Origin: Virgisporangium ochraceum
GTDB lineage: Bacteria; Actinomycetota; Actinomycetes; Mycobacteriales; Micromonosporaceae
Length of the DNA stretch: 64,000 nucleotides
NCBI RefSeq assembly: GCF_016863655.1
Contig: NZ_BOPH01000062.1
Span: 62,001 to 126,000, forward strand
Direction of reading: 5' to 3'
The notes below the pieces were generated by a model, which had not been told where the DNA came from, made no database searches, and saw only the letters and a program-made list of their open reading frames with translations. This document shows positions 60,248-64,000 of this stretch, one piece after another; the first letter of the stretch is position 1, and every line of letters starts with the position of its first letter. The position numbers and the translations under genes are program-made.

Positions 60248-61839
60248 AGGACACCGGCCACGTCGGCCACGGTCAGCCACGGCAGGGGATGCAGGATCTT
60301 CGCGGTCTGCGGGGCGAACGTCGGTGACGCCACCACGATCTCGGCCGTCGGCCCGTCGGCGACCACCTCGCCCTGCGCCATCACCACGACCCGGTCGGCC
60401 AGCGCGGCGACCAGCTCCACGTCGTGCGTGGCGACGACCACCGCCACGCCCCCGGCCGCGAGGTCGCGCACGGTCGCGCAGAACCGGCGCTTCGTCGGGT
60501 AGTCCAGGCCGCGCGTCGGTTCGTCGAGCAGGACCACCGGCGGCGCGGCCATCAACTGGACCGCGAGCACGAGCGCGAGCCGCTGCCCCTCCGACAGGTC
60601 CCGCGGATGCCGGTCGCCCGGCACACCCGGTGACAGCCGCTCGAACAGCGACCGGCACGAGCCCGGGTCGGCGGCGGCCTCCCGGTCGGCGGCGGCGCAC
60701 TCGGCGTCGACGGTGTCGAGGTAGAGCAGGTCCGCGGGGGTCTGCGGCACCAGGCCGACGCGCCGGCGCGCCACGGCGGGCGGCAGGCGGGCCGGGTCGT
60801 CGCCGTCGACGTCGACCGTGCCGCGGTAGCGGGGACCCGCGCCCTGCAGCGCCCACAGCAGCGACGACTTGCCCGACCCGTTGCGGCCCATGAGCGCCAC
60901 CACCTCGCCGGCCCGCAGGCCGAGGTCGACGCGGTTCACCGCCACCAGGTCCCCGTAGACCACCGCGACGCCGCGCGCGGTGAGGCGCGGCGCGCCGGTG
61001 GCGGGCCGCGGCGGTGGCGGCGTCAGCGAGCCCAGCCGCGACCGCAACGGTGCCGCCCGGCGGCGCGCGTCGCGCACCGACAGCGGCAGCGGGTCCCAGC
61101 CGGCGAGCCGCCCCAGCTCGACGATCGGCGGCGCGATCGCCGACGTCGCGAGCACCGACGCCGGCGGACCGTCGACCACCGTGCCGTCGCCGGGCAGGTA
61201 CAGCATCCGGTCGGCGTACTGCACCACGCGTTCGAGGCGGTGCTCGGAGACCAGCACGGTGACCCCGAGGTCGTGCACGAGCCGGGTGACGGCCGCGAGC
61301 ACGTCCTCGGCCGCGGTCGGGTCGAGCGCCGACGTGGGCTCGTCGAGCACGATGACCCGCGGGTGGGCGGTGAGCACGGTGCCGATCGCGACCCGCTGCT
61401 GCTGCCCGCCCGACAGTGTCCGAAGTGGACGGTCGCGCAGGTCGGCGATCCCGAGCAGGTCGAGCGTCTCCTCGACGCGCTTGCGCATGGTCGGCGCCGG
61501 CACAGCCAGCTGCTCGAGGCTGTAGGCCAGCTCCTCCTCGACGGTGTCGGTGACGAACCCGTGCAGCGGGTCCTGCACCACCACGCCGACCACGTCGGCC
61601 AGTTCGCGGGGTGGGAACACCCGCGTGTCGCGGCCGTCGACGGTCACCCGGCCCGCCAGGGTGCCGCCGGTGAAGTGCGGAACGAGCCCGTTGACGGCGC
61701 GCAGGAGCGTGGACTTGCCGGCCCCGGTCGCGCCGGTCACCAGGCACAGCTCGCCCTCGCCGATGGTCAGCGAGACGTCCCGGAGCGTCGGGTCGGCGGC
61801 CCCGTGGTAGGTGACGGTCACCCGGTCGAAAGTGATCAT
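60244..61839 (-). CDS. ECF transporter ATPase, two ABC domains fused
   Basis: 531 residues with two complete ABC domains. Domain 1: Walker A GATGAGKSTLLRA near 37, LSGGQQQRVAIG, VIVLDEPTSALD. Domain 2: Walker A GRNGSGKSSLLWA near 322, signature LSEGQRLALVLAVQ (variant: LSEGQ), VVLLDEPTRGLD. Fused EcfA/EcfA' is common in actinomycetes. A 40-residue Arg/Pro linker joins them. ATG 61839 overlaps the EcfT stop by 4 bp. Confidence 0.92.
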   Translation of the reverse strand: MITFDRVTVTYHGAADPTLRDVSLTIGEGELCLVTGATGAGKSTLLRAVNGLVPHFTGGTLAGRVTVDGRDTRVFPPRELADVVGVVVQDPLHGFVTDTVEEELAYSLEQLAVPAPTMRKRVEETLDLLGIADLRDRPLRTLSGGQQQRVAIGTVLTAHPRVIVLDEPTSALDPTAAEDVLAAVTRLVHDLGVTVLVSEHRLERVVQYADRMLYLPGDGTVVDGPPASVLATSAIAPPIVELGRLAGWDPLPLSVRDARRRAAPLRSRLGSLTPPPPRPATGAPRLTARGVAVVYGDLVAVNRVDLGLRAGEVVALMGRNGSGKSSLLWALQGAGPRYRGTVDVDGDDPARLPPAVARRRVGLVPQTPADLLYLDTVDAECAAADREAAADPGSCRSLFERLSPGVPGDRHPRDLSEGQRLALVLAVQLMAAPPVVLLDEPTRGLDYPTKRRFCATVRDLAAGGVAVVVATHDVELVAALADRVVVMAQGEVVADGPTAEIVVASPTFAPQTAKILHPLPWLTVADVAGVL

Positions 61840-62930
61840 GACGGGGGAGGGGTGACGAAGGCCGGCAGCGCCGCCAGCGTGATCGCCACGGCCGGCAGCG
61901 GTCCCAGGGTCGGCCAGGCGAGCGGGCTCAGCGACGGGTACAGGTTGGCCGGGTCGAGCGACGCGGTCGCGAACAGCAGCGCGCCGGTCCCGACGCCGCA
62001 CAGCGCGGTGACCGTCTCGGCCGCACCCCACCGGTCGGGCCGGTACCGCGTGCGCGAGATCTGCCGTCCCCCGAAAAGCATTCCGGTGACCGCCACCGCG
62101 CCGCCACCGAGGAGCACCGGCGCACCGAGGACGCGCGGCGTGGTCGCGTCGAGCAGGCCGTAGACGCCGACGCACACCCCGATCAGCCCGGCGACCACGA
62201 GGACTCCGGGCAGCCGCCGCGGCGTGGCGCCGGCCCGGGCGTACCCTCGCGAGTCCATGGCGGCCGCGAGCGTCAGCGACCGGTCGAGCGCGTCGGCGAG
62301 CACCGGCAGCAGGATCGCCCGCAACGCCCGGACGCCCGTGCCCGATCCACCGCGCAGCCGCCGCGCCCGGCGCACCCGCAGCACGCTCTCGGCCAGCTGC
62401 GGCGCCACCGACAACGCGACGACGATCGCCGTGCCCGCCTCGTACAGCGCCGCCGGCACCAGCTTCAGCAGCCGCTTCGGGTTGGCCAGCGCGTTCGCGG
62501 CGCCGAGGCAGATGACCATCGCGGCCAACCGCAGCCCGTCGTACAGGCCGGCGAGCAGTTCCTCGGCCGCGACCGGACCGAACAGCCGGATACCGGCGGC
62601 GAACTCGGGCAACGGAACCGACGGCAGCGTGAACAGCACGTGCGTCCCGCCGCCCCCGCCGAACACCACCCGGAACAGGAGCCGGCTGGCCACGATCACC
62701 GCGCCCAGCCACAGGTACAGCCGGAACGCCACCGCCCAGGGCGCGTCGCCGCGGCGCCGCGCCACCACGAACGCCGCCGCCGCGATGATCAGGGCCAGCA
62801 GGACCGGGTTGGTGGTGCGGCTCGCGGCCGTGGCGAGGCCGAGCGCCCAGATCCACCAGGCGCCCGGGTGCAGCGTCCGCGGCAGGGCGCCGAGGCGGAC
62901 GGGACGGGCGGTGACCTGCGCGACGATCAG
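61836..62930 (-). CDS. ECF transporter transmembrane component EcfT (start unclear)
   Basis: About 364 residues, five to eight helices. The EcfT coupling motifs are present: MDSRGYARAGATPRR (A-R-G type helix) and the preceding ALDRSLTLAAAMDSRG. No ATG, GTG or TTG lies at a sensible position. The most plausible start is a CTG at 62930, which overlaps the upstream stop as CTGA, just after GGGGAGGA. Translation coupled to the upstream gene is likely. It bridges the ATPase and S component in the membrane. Confidence 0.75.
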   Translation of the reverse strand: MIVAQVTARPVRLGALPRTLHPGAWWIWALGLATAASRTTNPVLLALIIAAAAFVVARRRGDAPWAVAFRLYLWLGAVIVASRLLFRVVFGGGGGTHVLFTLPSVPLPEFAAGIRLFGPVAAEELLAGLYDGLRLAAMVICLGAANALANPKRLLKLVPAALYEAGTAIVVALSVAPQLAESVLRVRRARRLRGGSGTGVRALRAILLPVLADALDRSLTLAAAMDSRGYARAGATPRRLPGVLVVAGLIGVCVGVYGLLDATTPRVLGAPVLLGGGAVAVTGMLFGGRQISRTRYRPDRWGAAETVTALCGVGTGALLFATASLDPANLYPSLSPLAWPTLGPLPAVAITLAALPAFVTPPPS

Positions 62931-63838
62931 TCCTCCCCGGGGTCGGCGAACGGGTCGGCCGGCGGACCCGCGGACCGGCGGCGCCACACCGTGACCCCCG
63001 CGGCGACCGCGAACGCCAGGAGCAGCCCGAGCCCGGCGAGCGTGCCGACCGGCATCCCGGACGAGCCGGTCGGCGTCGTCGCCACATCGGTCACCGGCGC
63101 CTCCGCCGACGGCGAACCGAACGGAGCCGCGCCTGCGCCGCCGGACGCGCCCGTGCCGACGGACGGGGTCGCGACCCCGGACGGGGTCGCGTCGCCCGAG
63201 GCCGGGGGAGCACCGGAGACGCCCGGAGCCCCGGGTGCACCGGGCGGCGCCGGAACGCCGGGCTGGGCCGCTCCGGGAGGAGCCTGCGCGGGCGGGGCGC
63301 CGCCGCCGTTGGCCGGTGGCGGCTGCTGCGGCGGGGCGGGGGCCGCCGGCCGGGTCGGTGCGGTGTCCGGGCGCGGCGCCGTCGCCTGGGTGCGGTTCGT
63401 CGAGAACGACCAGCCCTCGAAGCTCCCCGCCGGCGGCCTGCGGTTCTGCACACCCTTGTCGCTGTACGTCCACGACCCGCCGTTGGACGCGTGCCAGTAC
63501 GACCAGTACGCCGACGCCGGCGGGGTGTCCCGGCACGGCTCGGTCGCGACGGTCGGCCGGCCCTCGATGCGGCAGACGAACCCCTCGCCCCAGCGCGTGG
63601 TGCCGGCGATCGTGAAGCCGGCGTTCTTGAGCGCGCTCAGCCCGGTCGCCTGGTCGCCCGGCGCACACCGGACCACCACGCCTCCGCCGAGGTCGTTGAA
63701 GTCGACCACCACGGTGACGCCGTTGGCGTCCGGGCAGTAGCCCGCGGTCCCGGCGGCATGTGCGGCGGGTGCGGCGAACGCCGCACCGCCCGCGACCGCC
63801 AGGACCACGGCGGACGCCGCGCCGAGGAGCCGGCGCAT
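62927..63838 (-). CDS. SCO2322-like secreted, membrane-anchored protein
   Basis: 303 residues. Signal peptide (1-29, ends AHAAG), then a domain with CPDANGVTVVVDF, GFVCRIEGRPTV and YWSYWHASNGGSWTYSDKG, which I recognise as SCO2322-like and close to DUF4430/transcobalamin-type modules. A Pro/Gly/Ala-rich stalk (about 150-265) and one helix (about 270-292) anchor it. It could capture a vitamin for the ECF transporter (inference). It starts right after the upstream stop, TGATG. Confidence 0.8.
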   Translation of the reverse strand: MRRLLGAASAVVLAVAGGAAFAAPAAHAAGTAGYCPDANGVTVVVDFNDLGGGVVVRCAPGDQATGLSALKNAGFTIAGTTRWGEGFVCRIEGRPTVATEPCRDTPPASAYWSYWHASNGGSWTYSDKGVQNRRPPAGSFEGWSFSTNRTQATAPRPDTAPTRPAAPAPPQQPPPANGGGAPPAQAPPGAAQPGVPAPPGAPGAPGVSGAPPASGDATPSGVATPSVGTGASGGAGAAPFGSPSAEAPVTDVATTPTGSSGMPVGTLAGLGLLLAFAVAAGVTVWRRRSAGPPADPFADPGED

Positions 63839-64000
63839 CAGGTGGACCGGCGGCGCCGCGCCGCGACCAGCAGCAGCGCGCCCACCACGATCATGCCGAC
63901 CGCGTACACGGCGAAGTGCGCGACCGGCTGCCCGGTGACCGCGAGGTCTCCCCCACCCGGAGCGGCCGTCTCCGACGCGGACGCCGACGCGGAAACAGAA
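63838..64000 (-). CDS. Cell-wall sorted protein with LAVTG signal, C-terminal end only
   Basis: Only the last 53 residues are in the window. They are SVSASASASETAAP, GGGD, LAVTG, then a hydrophobic helix and RRRRST at the end. LAxTG followed by helix and basic tail is the class E sortase signal of actinomycetes, so the protein is likely anchored to peptidoglycan. It shares a TGATG overlap with the SCO2322-like gene and is probably part of the same operon. Nature of the exported domain is unknown. Confidence 0.75.
   Translation of the reverse strand, partial: SVSASASASETAAPGGGDLAVTGQPVAHFAVYAVGMIVVGALLLVAARRRRST

Overview
The window is about 70% GC actinomycete chromosome, densely packed, with frequent GTG starts and many 1-4 bp start/stop overlaps. 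The gene order ftsK - rimO - pgsA - cinA - clgR - pspA - pspM - ... - recA - recX - rny - gluABCD - miaB - miaA - dapF - hflX - lexA - nrdR - nrdJ is the conserved core order of filamentous Actinomycetota (Streptomyces, Micromonosporaceae, Cryptosporangium and relatives). The exact genus cannot be told from sequence alone. I saw no tRNA or rRNA gene, insertion sequence, prophage or CRISPR array.

Layout. 1-5.8 kb: the end of an NCS2 permease, a DUF2784 protein, the FtsK DNA translocase, a winged-helix regulator and a coupled DUF3291-LtrA pair. 5.9-10.9 kb: rimO-pgsA-cinA (each overlapping the next by 4 bp), then clgR-pspA-pspM, an envelope-stress module with a good ClgR box in front of clgR. 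10.9-27.2 kb: a mixed section with the repair glycosylase Nei2, SAM hydrolase, two EamA exporters, an F420-type oxidoreductase, the giant helicase Lhr, a divergent MocR/PNPOx-like pair, UdgX, a lipoprotein and an MFS transporter. 27.2-31.7 kb: DUF3046, recA, recX and an unusually long RNase Y. 31.7-35.1 kb: a large membrane fusion of an Hsp70-type ATPase to an extracellular solute-binding domain. 35.7-39.1 kb: the glutamate-type ABC transporter gluABCD. 39.3-50.6 kb: surE, miaB, DUF349, miaA-dapF, a short adenylate kinase, a PAS-GGDEF cyclase, malic enzyme and hflX. 50.6-58.8 kb: a secreted/anchored Gly-rich protein, lexA divergent from a LysM protein (the SOS division-inhibitor position), and nrdR-nrdJ. 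58.8-64 kb: a lipoprotein, then an ECF vitamin-uptake cluster (S component, fused double ATPase, EcfT, SCO2322-like protein) with the tail of an LAVTG sortase substrate at the window edge.

How the parts work together. DNA damage control is the strongest theme. recA, lexA and the LysM gene each carry a LexA (SOS) box and also share an 8-mer TGTCGTAC, placed exactly 8 nt before a TAnnnT-like -10, which fits RecA-NDp/PafBC promoters. Nei2, UdgX, Lhr, RecX and NrdR/NrdJ extend the DNA maintenance theme. ClgR-PspA-PspM form the envelope-stress unit. NrdJ needs adenosylcobalamin, and the ECF cluster just downstream may supply a vitamin of that kind (inference).

The best unexplained features are: (1) a 76-bp inverted repeat found at all four convergent gene junctions that have room for it; (2) the Hsp70/solute-binding transmembrane fusion; (3) the shared damage promoter; (4) LexA with a ~145-residue low-complexity N-terminal extension; and (5) EcfT with no ATG/GTG/TTG start.
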